Shown here one piece after another: positions 22,834 through 31,200 of a stretch of 36,433 nucleotides of DNA. Location: assembly GCA_002490525.1 (NCBI GenBank), contig DKUE01000038.1, positions 1 to 36,433 of the forward strand. Reading direction: 5' to 3'. The notes beneath the pieces were generated by a model that was not told where the DNA came from, did not search any database, and saw nothing but the letters and a program-made list of their open reading frames with translations. The number at the start of each line of letters is the position of its first letter. The stretch's first letter is position 1. The position numbers and the translations under genes were made by a program. The stretch comes from Ruminococcaceae bacterium UBA7212. GTDB lineage: Bacteria > Bacillota > Clostridia > Oscillospirales > Acutalibacteraceae.

Positions 22834-22923
22834 CTTGTCATTCTGAGGCAGAGCCGAAGAATCTCCATCAGAACAAATTTACTTTGTGCCATGTGCAATT
22901 CTTCGCCTGACGGTGCAGAAGAC
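22834..22923. repeat. Dispersed repeat family 1, complete composite element
   Basis: A forward half (CTTGTCATTCTGAG...GAAGAATCTC), the spacer AGAACAAATTTACTTTGTGC and an inverted half (CAATTCTTC...CAGAAGAC). Confidence 0.85.
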
Positions 22924-23012
22924 AGCTTTGTGTGAATCACTGCGTTTTACCCGCTTGAAAACGGGCATTCGGCGCTGTCCCGCATAAATTTATATCTCTT
23001 TAAAAAAAATTG

Positions 23013-23041
23013 TTGAAATCTTGTTTTTTTTTTGATATTAT
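23013..23041 (+). promoter_or_regulatory. Sigma-A promoter of mgsA
   Basis: TTGAAA (23013-23018), a 17-bp T-rich spacer and TATTAT (23036-23041). The palindromic GTAAACGGTTTAC (23043-23055) lies at the expected transcript start and could be an operator. Confidence 0.75.
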
Positions 23042-23095
23042 AGTAAACGGTTTACAAGTTTTATCTGTATTATGAAAGAAAGTGAGGAAAGAACG

Positions 23096-23497
23096 ATGAA
23101 TATTGCTTTGATGGCACACGACTCCAAAAAGGAACTTCTCACACAGTTTTGTATTGCTTACTGCGGCATTCTGTCACGGCATAATCTTTGTGCTACGGGC
23201 ACAACGGGAAAAATGGTCGCTGAGGCGACGGGTTTGAAAATCACGCGGTTTTTAAGCGGCTCGCAGGGCGGCGACCAACAAATCGGCGCACGCATTGCCT
23301 GCAATGAAATTGACCTTTTGCTGATTTTCCGCGACCCTTTAAATCCGAAGCCCCATGAACCGAAGGAAAACAGCCTTCTGCGGCTTTGCGATGTACATAA
23401 TATTCCCGTGGCAACGAATATTGCGACGGCCGAGGCGATTATTCATTCGCTCGAACGCGGCGACCTCGACTGGCGCGACATCGTCAATCCGAAATAA
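23096..23497 (+). CDS. mgsA: Methylglyoxal synthase (one catalytic-site residue unusual)
   Basis: This 133-aa enzyme converts dihydroxyacetone phosphate to methylglyoxal and phosphate, a glycolytic bypass used under phosphate stress or sugar excess. H8-D9 (MAHDSKK), the TGTTGK phosphate-binding turn (34-39), G58-G-D60-QQIGA, D80 and H87 are all conserved. By alignment with the E. coli enzyme (offset 11), the position of catalytic-site Asp101 is Lys90 (PHEPKENSLLRL). Most family members have PHEPD or PHDPD here. The start is ATG 23096, with GAGG 8-9 nt upstream. Whether it is active cannot be told. hisS follows 68 bp later. Confidence 0.93.
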   Translation: MNIALMAHDSKKELLTQFCIAYCGILSRHNLCATGTTGKMVAEATGLKITRFLSGSQGGDQQIGARIACNEIDLLLIFRDPLNPKPHEPKENSLLRLCDVHNIPVATNIATAEAIIHSLERGDLDWRDIVNPK

Positions 23498-23513
23498 GAA
23501 CATAAAAATCGCG

Positions 23514-23540
23514 TTTCCCCCTCTTTTTGAGAGGGGGAAA
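23514..23540 (+). other. 10-bp hairpin between mgsA and hisS
   Basis: TTTCCCCCTC (23514-23523) pairs perfectly with GAGGGGGAAA (23531-23540) across a TTTTTGA loop. There is no U-tract after it, so it is not a standard terminator. It lies just before the AAAGGGG ribosome binding site of hisS, and C-rich 23517-23521 could pair with that site instead. A role in hisS translation is speculative. Confidence 0.6.
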
Positions 23541-23565
23541 ATCTCTACTTAAAGGGGACTTTTAC

Positions 23566-24909
23566 ATGGCACTGATTACCAATGCGCCGAAAGGCACACT
23601 TGATTTATTGCCGAAGGAAAGCTACAAAACGCAGTATGTGGAAAGCGCCATGCGTGAAACGGCTGAAAATTTCGGCTTTTATGAAATGCGCACGCCTGTG
23701 TTTGAGCACACCGAGCTGTTCCACCGCTCGGTCGGTGAAACCACGGATGTGGTGCAGAAAGAAATGTATACATTTGAAGATAAGGGTGGGCGTTCCGTGA
23801 CGCTTCGTCCCGAGGGTACGGCGGGAGCGGCACGTGCTTTCCTTGAAAACGGGTTGTTCAATGACCCCCTGCCGCAAAAGATTTATTATCTTACATCCTG
23901 CTACCGTTACGAAAAACCGCAGGCAGGGCGGCTTCGCGAGTTCCACCAGTTCGGCGTGGAATCCTTCGGTGCGGCGACGCCTGCCGCAGATGCCGAAATT
24001 ATTGCGCTTGCCCACACGGTATTCAATTTCCTCGGTATACGGAATCTGACTTTGGAGATTAATTCCATCGGTTGCCCGACTTGCCGCAAGGCATTCCAAG
24101 ATGCCTTGAAAACCTATTTTGAAGCGCACAAGGCTGCGCTTTGCGATACCTGCCGCGGCAGGCTCGACCGCAATCCGATGCGTATCCTCGACTGCAAAAG
24201 CCCTGTTTGCTCGGAAATTGCGGCGGGTGCGCCGAAAATTCTCGACTATCTTTGCGATGACTGCCGTGCACACTTTGAAGCGGTGCAGAAGTATTTGACC
24301 GCCATGCACATTGACTTTACCGTCAATCCCGAAATCGTGCGCGGACTCGATTATTACACCCGCACTGTATTTGAATTCGTTTCGAACGAAATCGGCGCGC
24401 AGGGCACGGTCTGCGGCGGTGGCAGATATGACGGACTTTTGGAAGAGCTCGGCGGCAAGCCGATGGCGGCATGCGGCTTCGGTTTAGGCATTGAACGTTT
24501 ACTGCTGTTAATGGAAGCGCAAAAAACAGAATTGCCCGTGCCCCCGAAATGCGATATATATATTGCAAGCATGGGCGAAGCGGCGAACATCGAAGCGGCG
24601 CGCTTGGCGCTTGATTTGCGGGAAGAAGGCATGTCTGCACAGTTTGACACTGTTTCGCGCGGCTTGAAGGCGCAAATGAAATATGCGGATAAGCTCGGTG
24701 CCCTGTATACGGTCGTTTTGGGTGATACGGAGCTGGAGACACGCAAAGCACAGCTTAAAAACATGCAGAACGGAAATCTTACGGAAATTTCTTTAGACAA
24801 TTTTACCGATACCTTTCAGTCACTCGTCATAAATGATGCTATGGCGGGATTTGACGACCTGGGACTTTCGGAAGCAGACCTTGCACAGATTATCGGAGGT
24901 GCAAAATAA
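23566..24909 (+). CDS. hisS: Histidyl-tRNA synthetase
   Basis: This 447-aa class IIa synthetase charges tRNA-His in the cytosol. Motif 1 lies at about residues 40-60; motif 2 is CYRYEKPQAGRLREFHQFG; the histidine A motif is RGLDYYTRTVFE and motif 3 is GFGLGIERLLL. The anticodon-binding domain follows at about 330-425. A four-Cys insertion (CPTCRK...CDTC) suggests zinc or structural cysteines, as in some Clostridia. The start is ATG 23566 with AAAGGGG 8 nt before it. It overlaps aspS by one base (TAATG), so the two are coupled. The C-terminus is about 25 residues longer than usual (AMAGFDDLGLSEADLAQIIG). Confidence 0.96.
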   Translation: MALITNAPKGTLDLLPKESYKTQYVESAMRETAENFGFYEMRTPVFEHTELFHRSVGETTDVVQKEMYTFEDKGGRSVTLRPEGTAGAARAFLENGLFNDPLPQKIYYLTSCYRYEKPQAGRLREFHQFGVESFGAATPAADAEIIALAHTVFNFLGIRNLTLEINSIGCPTCRKAFQDALKTYFEAHKAALCDTCRGRLDRNPMRILDCKSPVCSEIAAGAPKILDYLCDDCRAHFEAVQKYLTAMHIDFTVNPEIVRGLDYYTRTVFEFVSNEIGAQGTVCGGGRYDGLLEELGGKPMAACGFGLGIERLLLLMEAQKTELPVPPKCDIYIASMGEAANIEAARLALDLREEGMSAQFDTVSRGLKAQMKYADKLGALYTVVLGDTELETRKAQLKNMQNGNLTEISLDNFTDTFQSLVINDAMAGFDDLGLSEADLAQIIGGAK

Positions 24910-26690
24910 TGGAAACCATGAACGGATGGAAACGCACACATTACTGCGGTGAATTCACCGCACAAAATATCGGGGAAGAGGTTATCGTCTGTGGCTGGGT
25001 ACAGAAACAGCGCGACCTCGGTGCATTGATTTTTGTGGATTTGCGCGACAGAACGGGCATTTTACAGCTGGCGTTCACCGAAAATACAGACCGTGAAGTG
25101 TTTGAAAAGGCATTCACCCTGCGTTCGGAATATGTGGTTGCCGCAAAAGGCGTTGTGCGCGAGCGTGCGGCAAAAAATGCAGAGATTCCCACAGGCGATG
25201 TGGAATTAGAGGTGCAGGAGCTGCGCTTGCTTGCCAAGAGCGAAACGCCGCCCTTTGAAATCTCATCGGACTGCAAAACGGAAGAATTGACGAGACTCAA
25301 ATACCGTTATCTCGATCTGCGCCGTCCCGATTTACAGCAGAACATTTTAATGCGTCACAAAATTGCGAAAATTACACGCGATTATTTTGACGAAAACGGG
25401 TTTATCGAGATTGAAACGCCGATGCTGATTCGTTCCACGCCCGAGGGTGCGCGTGATTTCCTGGTGCCGTCCCGCATCCACAAGGGCAGTTTTTATGCAT
25501 TGCCGCAGTCGCCCCAGCTCTATAAACAGCTGTCTATGGTGGCAGGCTTTGACCGTTATATGCAGTTGGCACGTTGTTTCCGCGATGAGGATTTGCGTGC
25601 CGACCGTCAACCCGAATTCACACAAATCGACTTTGAAATGTCATTTGTGGATATGGAAGATGTCCTCGCCGTCGGCGAGGGCTTCATGAAGCGCGTGTTT
25701 AAAGAGGCAATCGGTGTGGATATTCCGACGCCCTTGCCACGTCTTACTTATAAAGAAGCGATGGAGCGGTACGGCTCGGATAAACCCGATACCCGCTACG
25801 GGATGGAGCTTTGCGACATCACCGATGCAGTGCGCGATTCGGAATTTGTTGTATTCAAAGGTGCTGTTGAGGGCGGGGGCTCTGTGCGCGCCATAACTGC
25901 GAAAAACGCCGCTAAGACGCTCACGAGAAAAGAGATTGACAAGCTGACCGAGTTTGTCAAGGGCATCGGCGCAAAGGGTCTTGCCTGGATTCGGATGAAT
26001 CCCGACGGCATGGCGTCTTCCTTTGCGAAATTTATGACCGATGCACAGATGCAGGCGATTTTAGAAAAGACAAAAGCCGAGACGGGCGATGTGATTTTTG
26101 TTGTTGCAGATGCCAACAACAGCCACGTGCTGTCGGTGCTCGGCGCACTGCGCCAGACCTTGGCGCAGAAACTGGATATCATTCCGCAGGATAAATTCAA
26201 TCTTTTGTGGATTACCGAATTCCCGTTCTTTGACTATAATGAGGAATTGGGCGAATTCGTTGCCATGCACCATCCCTTCACCGCGCCCATGGATGAGTGC
26301 CTCGAATACCTCGAAACCGACAAGGCAAAGGTGCGCGCAAAGGCATATGATTTGGTGCTCAACGGCATTGAAATGTCCAGCGGTTCCATTCGAATTACAA
26401 ATCCCGAATTGCAGGGCCGCATTTTTGACCTTTTGGGACTGACAAAGGAAGAAGCCCAGGAAAAATTCGGCTATCTTTTGGATGCCTTCCGTTACGGCGC
26501 ACCGCCGCACGGCGGCATGGGCATCGGGCTTGACCGTCTGTGCATGCAAATGCTGAAAGCATCCTCTCTGCGCGATGTGGTCGCGTACCCGAAGGTACAG
26601 AATGCTTCCGAACCGATGACGGAATGTCCCGCCGCAGTGGACGGTGTACAGCTGCAGGACCTCGGTATCGATATCGTTAAAGTGGATTGA
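24909..26690 (+). CDS. aspS: Aspartyl-tRNA synthetase (bacterial type)
   Basis: This 593-aa class IIb enzyme charges tRNA-Asp, or both tRNA-Asp and tRNA-Asn if non-discriminating. The OB-fold anticodon domain is at about residues 1-105 (GWVQKQRDLGALIFVDLRDR) and motif 2 is near CFRDEDLRADRQPEF. The QSPQ motif of the aspartate site is in PQSPQLYKQLSM. The bacterial GAD insertion lies at about 290-410, and motif 3 is GIGLDRLCM. Length is standard. The presence of asparagine-specific enzymes cannot be judged from this window. A GC-rich hairpin of repeat type lies 40-80 bp downstream. Confidence 0.97.
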   Translation: METMNGWKRTHYCGEFTAQNIGEEVIVCGWVQKQRDLGALIFVDLRDRTGILQLAFTENTDREVFEKAFTLRSEYVVAAKGVVRERAAKNAEIPTGDVELEVQELRLLAKSETPPFEISSDCKTEELTRLKYRYLDLRRPDLQQNILMRHKIAKITRDYFDENGFIEIETPMLIRSTPEGARDFLVPSRIHKGSFYALPQSPQLYKQLSMVAGFDRYMQLARCFRDEDLRADRQPEFTQIDFEMSFVDMEDVLAVGEGFMKRVFKEAIGVDIPTPLPRLTYKEAMERYGSDKPDTRYGMELCDITDAVRDSEFVVFKGAVEGGGSVRAITAKNAAKTLTRKEIDKLTEFVKGIGAKGLAWIRMNPDGMASSFAKFMTDAQMQAILEKTKAETGDVIFVVADANNSHVLSVLGALRQTLAQKLDIIPQDKFNLLWITEFPFFDYNEELGEFVAMHHPFTAPMDECLEYLETDKAKVRAKAYDLVLNGIEMSSGSIRITNPELQGRIFDLLGLTKEEAQEKFGYLLDAFRYGAPPHGGMGIGLDRLCMQMLKASSLRDVVAYPKVQNASEPMTECPAAVDGVQLQDLGIDIVKVD

Positions 26691-26728
26691 AAACAGGCTG
26701 AAAAACACCTCGACGGCAGCGAACCGAC

Positions 26729-26770
26729 TGTGTAGGGGCAGGTCTCTTCTCTGTGCCTGCCCGCCGTTTG
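26729..26770. repeat. Family 2-type hairpin downstream of aspS
   Basis: GTGTAGGGGCAGGTCTCTTC, then TCTGTGCCTGCCCGCCG. GGGCAGG pairs with CCTGCCC; the GTAGGGG core is shared with other family 2 copies. It could end the aspS message, but it has no U-tract. Confidence 0.5.
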
Positions 26771-26813
26771 CATCTCCGCGCGGCCCGTTCAAAAAGAATT
26801 CACGAATATTTTG

Positions 26814-26842
26814 TTGACTTTTCCTCGCAAAAAACCTATAAT
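26814..26842 (+). promoter_or_regulatory. Sigma-A promoter of the lipoprotein gene
   Basis: TTGACT (26814-26819), a 17-bp spacer and a perfect TATAAT (26837-26842), 36 bp before the ATG. Confidence 0.88.
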
Positions 26843-26878
26843 TTTTACATCCGACAGTTTGAAACGGAGGAAAATAAA

Positions 26879-27574
26879 ATGCATAATAAAATTATCGCAG
26901 TCATCTGCGTTTTGCTGATGCTTGTGACGCTCCTCGCCGCATGCGGCAAAGGACCGACAATCAAGGCGAAAGACGGAACGGAGTATGTTCTGGTTACAGA
27001 CGATGAGGGAAATACCGTAGTGGACGGCAACGGCAATTTAGTTGTGCTTGTAACAGATGAGAACGGTAAAAAAGCAACGGACGAAAACGGTGAAAATAAA
27101 ACGGCGATTTTAACCTTTCCCGAAGCAATTTCCCGTAACGACAGTATTGAAACCGCATCTTATGTTTTGACGGCGCCTGATGGCTGGGAACTGGAGCCGA
27201 ACGGCACAAAACTCAGAAAAAAAGTCGGAAAGGCAACCATAGAGATTACGGATTTAGGGGATTTGCCGGAGGGACAAACCTTGGAAAGCTACGCGAAAGA
27301 GCAGATGCTGGTTGTGGCGGCAATTGCCGAAGAAGCGAAGGCCGAATACAGCGGTACGGTCAGTTCCGAGGAACCGATACAGTTCAGCGGCAATGAGGCG
27401 CGGCTGATGAAGTTATGCGTAAAAGGGGACAGCGGTGTTTTCCAAAATTCGGAAATGCTGTACTTTCTTTACAAGGGGCATCTTTTTAAAGTGCTTTACA
27501 GCGCCGATGCCGAAGGGTACGATGCAGCTTTTGATTTTATGGCAGAGCTGCAAGCCCATTTGCAAATGAAATAA
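26879..27574 (+). CDS. Secreted lipoprotein of unknown function
   Basis: The 231-aa product has a lipoprotein signal peptide with the lipobox L19-A-A-C22 (LLAACGKG), so it should be lipid-anchored to the outside of the membrane. Next comes an Asp/Gly/Asn-rich segment of imperfect repeats (DDEGNTVVDGNGNLV, then TDENGKKATDENGENK; about 37-75). A compact domain then runs from about 95 to the end, with YVLTAPDGWELEPNGTKL and YFLYKGHLFKVLYSADAEGY. The acidic turns might bind calcium, but that is inference. The domain pattern resembles PsbP-like folds only loosely. GGAGG precedes the ATG at 26879. The longer frame to 26753 is not supported. Confidence 0.85.
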   Translation: MHNKIIAVICVLLMLVTLLAACGKGPTIKAKDGTEYVLVTDDEGNTVVDGNGNLVVLVTDENGKKATDENGENKTAILTFPEAISRNDSIETASYVLTAPDGWELEPNGTKLRKKVGKATIEITDLGDLPEGQTLESYAKEQMLVVAAIAEEAKAEYSGTVSSEEPIQFSGNEARLMKLCVKGDSGVFQNSEMLYFLYKGHLFKVLYSADAEGYDAAFDFMAELQAHLQMK

Positions 27575-27600
27575 CCCAACACAGGAAAAGGTTTTGAAAT

Positions 27601-27636
27601 GGCTCGCGCCGTAGTTCGGCGGCGGGCCGTTTTTTT
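27601..27636 (+). terminator. Terminator after the lipoprotein gene
   Basis: GGCTCGCGCCG-TAGTT-CGGCGGCGGGCC is an 11-bp stem with one bulge, followed by GTTTTTTT. Confidence 0.85.
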
Positions 27637-27875
27637 ACATACTACTATATATTGTGCCTTTGAAAATCCAATCCACTATCGTAAAAAACACTGACAAACA
27701 GTGAAAATGTTCAAAACTGTGTTGAAAACTCGGTCAAAACCGAATATTTGCATTTTGTTCACAAACTGTTCATAATACTTCAACAATGTCGACAAAAGTT
27801 CTCTTGCAATTTGCCCAAAAATCACAAATTTATTTGTTCATTTCATAAAAACGAGAACAATCAAGGAATAATTTA
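27637..27875. other. AT-rich gene-free region upstream of the dockerin-protein promoter
   Basis: It holds repeated GTTCA/TTGAA-like words (GTTCAAAACTGTGTTGAAAA), a small hairpin CGGT-CAAA-ACCG (about 27731-27744) and AT-rich tracts next to the promoter that could be an UP element. No gene is seen. Confidence 0.5.
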
Positions 27876-27904
27876 TTGACATTTATAAATAAAAATCCTA
27901 TAAT
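27876..27904 (+). promoter_or_regulatory. Perfect-consensus sigma-A promoter
   Basis: TTGACA (27876-27881), a 17-bp spacer and TATAAT (27899-27904): both hexamers match consensus exactly. The transcript should start near 27911, giving about 370 nt before the ATG of the giant protein. Confidence 0.92.
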
Positions 27905-27928
27905 TTTAGTAACCATAGGAGTAGTGTT

Positions 27929-28075
27929 ATGGGGCAAGGTATCTTCTTTTTTAGAAGATGTCCGTTTTGCGTTGCATTGTGTGCGGCGCAGGGGACAAGT
28001 CCCATGCCATTAAGATACATATCCTACGGTCATTTTGCTCGGATGTGTATCATTCGTCTTCCGCCGGTTTTCTGA
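27929..28075 (+). CDS. Possible 48-aa leader peptide ORF
   Basis: ATG 27929 lies 7 nt after AGGAG (27917-27921), directly downstream of the expected transcript start. The frame encodes MGQGIFFFRRCPFCVALCAA and ends at TGA 28073-28075, overlapping the leader stems. It has three consecutive Phe codons and four Cys. The good ribosome binding site argues for translation; the base composition and structured RNA argue against. Low confidence. Confidence 0.25.
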   Translation: MGQGIFFFRRCPFCVALCAAQGTSPMPLRYISYGHFARMCIIRLPPVF

Positions 28076-28234
28076 AAAGCGGAGAACGGTGGAGGGCGTC
28101 CGGGTCGATTAGAGCGCTTTTGCCAATCCTGCCGCGCGAATTAAAGTCTGTACGGTTGGTCAGAGGAAGCAGCAATTGGATGCTCCAAAACGTTCGGTGT
28201 GTGCCCGACACCGAGGCGGTTTGTAAGGGCAAAA

Positions 28235-28273
28235 CACATTATTTCTGTAATGTGAATTAAAAATTACAGGAGG
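28235..28273 (+). promoter_or_regulatory. Mutually exclusive hairpins at the ribosome binding site
   Basis: Hairpin A pairs CACATTA (28235-28241) with TAATGTG (28248-28254). Hairpin B pairs CTGTAAT (28245-28251) with ATTACAG (28263-28269) and covers the first two bases of the AGGAGG ribosome binding site (28268-28273). The two share 28248-28251, so only one can form. This is the geometry of a translational switch. Confidence 0.5.
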
Positions 28274-28282
28274 AAAACATTT

Positions 28283-31200
28283 ATGAAAAAGTCAACCAAA
28301 TTGTTAAGCGTTCTCTTAGCAGTTCTGATGATTTTCTCATCGATGTCCGTTATGGCTTCGGCTTATACAAAAGAGTATAAGACCAGCGAGGCTGTTAAGG
28401 CACTCAACGGTTACAATGAGATCGACACCGTAACCCGTTTGTCCGTGGACGTCCGTGCAGATATGATTTTGGACTGGCTGGATGAAATGCTGGCGGGCTT
28501 GAACATTAAACAGGACCTTTCCATTTTGGGTACCTTGGATGCGACAAGCATTGACAGCGCGCTGAACAGTATTGTTGAAATTGTTGGCGGCAGTACCTTC
28601 GGCTTTGCAGGCGGTATCGGCTTGCTCGGCGACTTGAAAAACCTGAACATCAATGCAGTCAAAACATATCGCAGAAGCAGTGCTGACACCGGCTCGGAAT
28701 ATGTTCTGTATTCCTTGGTTGAGTTACTCGGCAATTCGGATAACGTTGGTATCATTAAAAAGGTTGTGAACGGTTCTATCAATTTCGGTAAGATCGTCGG
28801 TCAGCTTGTAGGACCCTTCAAAAAATATATCAACGACATCCCCGGCTTGATTGCCGGCATGATTGCGCCTCTGTTTGAGAGAAAAGACGACACGATGGCT
28901 GAAATCAATGCGATTACTGCACATAGCGATATGGACAGTCTCGTTAAGAATTTCGTAATCGGTCTTTTCAGCAAACCGCAGAGCACCACGACCTATAAGG
29001 AAGATGCTTCCGGCGCGGTTGTCAGCAATCACACGCTTCCCACTGCGGAAGACAACAAGAGAGTCTATTATGTCAAGAACGGCGATTCCTTCACCTGCTA
29101 TGTTTATGACACGGCAAAATCCGAATATGTCGCTGAAGCAGGTACCTTCGACAAGAAGGCGGAAGTCGACGCAGAAGGCAAAGCAACCGGTTACTATACC
29201 TATGAAAAAGCAACCGGCGAATCGTTGAAATACTACAAGAACGGCAGCTATTGGCTTCCCTCTCTCGCGGCAAGCGGCAAAGCGGGTACCATTATGGATA
29301 TCACAGCCAATACACCTGCGAAGATGCTGTATGACATGATTCCCTATGTCTTTGGGACAATGGCTCCGACCGTATTGAACGGCTCCGTCAAAAAGTTGCT
29401 CGGTGAATGGCTCGGCGCGAGCTATTCCTATGTCGGCGATGTGAACAGCGATGCCGTGAAGGCATTGCCCGGTTATTCCGCAACGGACGCATTCTTCGGC
29501 AAACAGGGCGAGTATTTGTGGGAGTGGTCGGATTACACCGTAATCGGCGACAATCACTATTATCGCTTTGAGGACCAGATTTACAAAGCTGACCTCTCCA
29601 ACATCAATGAATTCTTCACTCTTGTGAATTTCAATTACGAAATCACAGACGATTATTTGAACGAGTTCATTCCGGCGTCTTCAACATCTAATGAAAACAC
29701 GCTTCTCTCCCAGGTAAACAACCTGATTGCGAAAGCATTCGGCGATTGCGTAAATGCAGACGTTCTCGGCTTCACTTGGGAAGCGGGCGACAACTCCAAG
29801 ATTATTCCGAACATCCGTAATGCTTTCACCGCGATTTTGAATCTCGATGCAAACAGCGGCGACAGAATCTTCCAGGATTTGTATGATGAAGACCTTGTTG
29901 CAATCATCAAGAGCGACTCCGGCGCTTCTAACCAGAAGGTCGTTGCAGTTCTTCTTGCGTTCCTTGCAAGAAGCCTGATGCCGCAGGTCGTGCTTCCGGC
30001 TTATGCTAACATTAATTCTATGCTTGAAGTCGGCGCAGTCGTTGTTCGCGAGCTTGCGACACAGCTCATTCCGGGCAATGATTTCGATGACCTGATTTAT
30101 GAGAACTATACAACATCTACACTGAAAACCCATACGGATGCAGAATGGCTCGATATTATTCTGACCATGGGCTCTCAGATTGGTGTGTTCTATCTGAACA
30201 ACATTGCGGACTTGGCACTGACCGATCCCGCACTCGGCGGCTTTGTTGCGAAAAAGACATGGCATGCTGCTGATTTGACTGTTTCCGGCATTCCCACTTG
30301 GGAAGCTACAGTTGATTTCATTATCGACTGGGCGTTGGAAGACGACAACGGCGCAACCGGCGCTTGGAAGATGGGCAATCTTGTGAACACCAGCGGTCTT
30401 ACAATCAACAGAAATACGGTTGAGGATCCGTGGCAGAAACTGGATACCATTCTTTCCTCTCTTCTTCCGGTGAACGAAGTCCTGAATGTGACTCCGACCG
30501 AATATCCTACCGTTCTTGAGCAGGCGCTTCGCGGCAACTTGGTTGACGCAATTCTTGCATTGGATGTAAACAAGCTGGTAGGCATGTTTGCAATTCCGAA
30601 CAATTCCTGCCTGAGAACCATGAGTCTTGAGTCTGCACTCTTCTATGTTGTGCGCAAGCTGATTAACGACATTGCTCGTTTCGGCGATTCCGGCAAAGCA
30701 GATTTGATTGCAGATTCCTACAACAACATCAACTATCTTTTGAACAAGACAAACCTTGCCAATTTGGTCGGCGGATTGCTTCCGAGACTTTCGGAGTGCC
30801 GTGTTGCGTTGATTAACACAGTCCTTCCGTTCCTGAACTGGCTGATTGGTTGGTCCACAAACGATCAGTTCTTCAAAGCGGCAACGCTTAGCGCGCCGAG
30901 ATATTCTTACAACGGCTCTGCCCCCGGTACTTTGGAGGGCACCATTACCGTTAAGAATAACGCAAACGGCATGGAACGTCAGTACAAAGATGCTGATGGC
31001 AATTATGCTTACAACTCGAACTATGAAATCGAAATCGACCATGCAACTGCAAGCGTAGAGGGCATAACTGTAAGTGTTCCTGCAGGCAAGATTCCGGCAG
31101 GCGAATCCGTACAGCTGACCCTTTCCGGCAGCTTCTCCGTTGCACAGCCTGTAATTTACAGAGTTTATTACAAGGTTTACAACGCAAACGGCGAAGTTTA

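Larger units (their letters stand above)
22567..23012. other. Gene-free repeat cluster between the XRE gene and mgsA
   Basis: It contains a hairpin GGGCGGAC-TTCCAC-GTCCGCCC (22623-22644), a family 2 element in two parts (22676-22735, 22811-22833), a family 3 element (22738-22795) and a composite family 1 element (22834-22923). A CCCG...CGGG hairpin (about 22951-22966) and an AT-rich promoter region follow. No credible coding frame. Confidence 0.7.
27911..28282 (+). ncRNA. Long structured 5' leader (candidate regulatory RNA)
   Basis: The predicted leader holds several hand-foldable stems. These are ATCTTCT/AGAAGAT (27940-27959); an 11-bp stem GATACATATCC/GGATGTGTATC with one G-U pair (28014-28024 with 28041-28051); CTTCCGCCG with CGGTGGAGGG near 28059 and 28087, enclosing GTTTTC/GAGAAC; TCGGTGT/ACACCGA (about 28195-28216); and the hairpins near the ribosome binding site. 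I do not recognise a known riboswitch class. It could be a cis-regulatory leader or an independent RNA that overlaps the operon. It may also encode a leader peptide (27929-28075). Confidence 0.55.

Noticed and set aside
22567..23012. A CRISPR array or direct-repeat array
   Set aside because: The repeats are of different families, in both orientations and irregularly spaced, with no spacer pattern and no cas genes.
23498..23565. A T-box leader before hisS
   Set aside because: The gap is only 68 bp with one hairpin and no T-box sequence or terminator/antiterminator pair.
27958..28260. A 100-codon frame through the structured leader
   Set aside because: It has no Shine-Dalgarno sequence and crosses all the stems; the composition is not protein-like. 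The shorter frame at 27929 is a better candidate.
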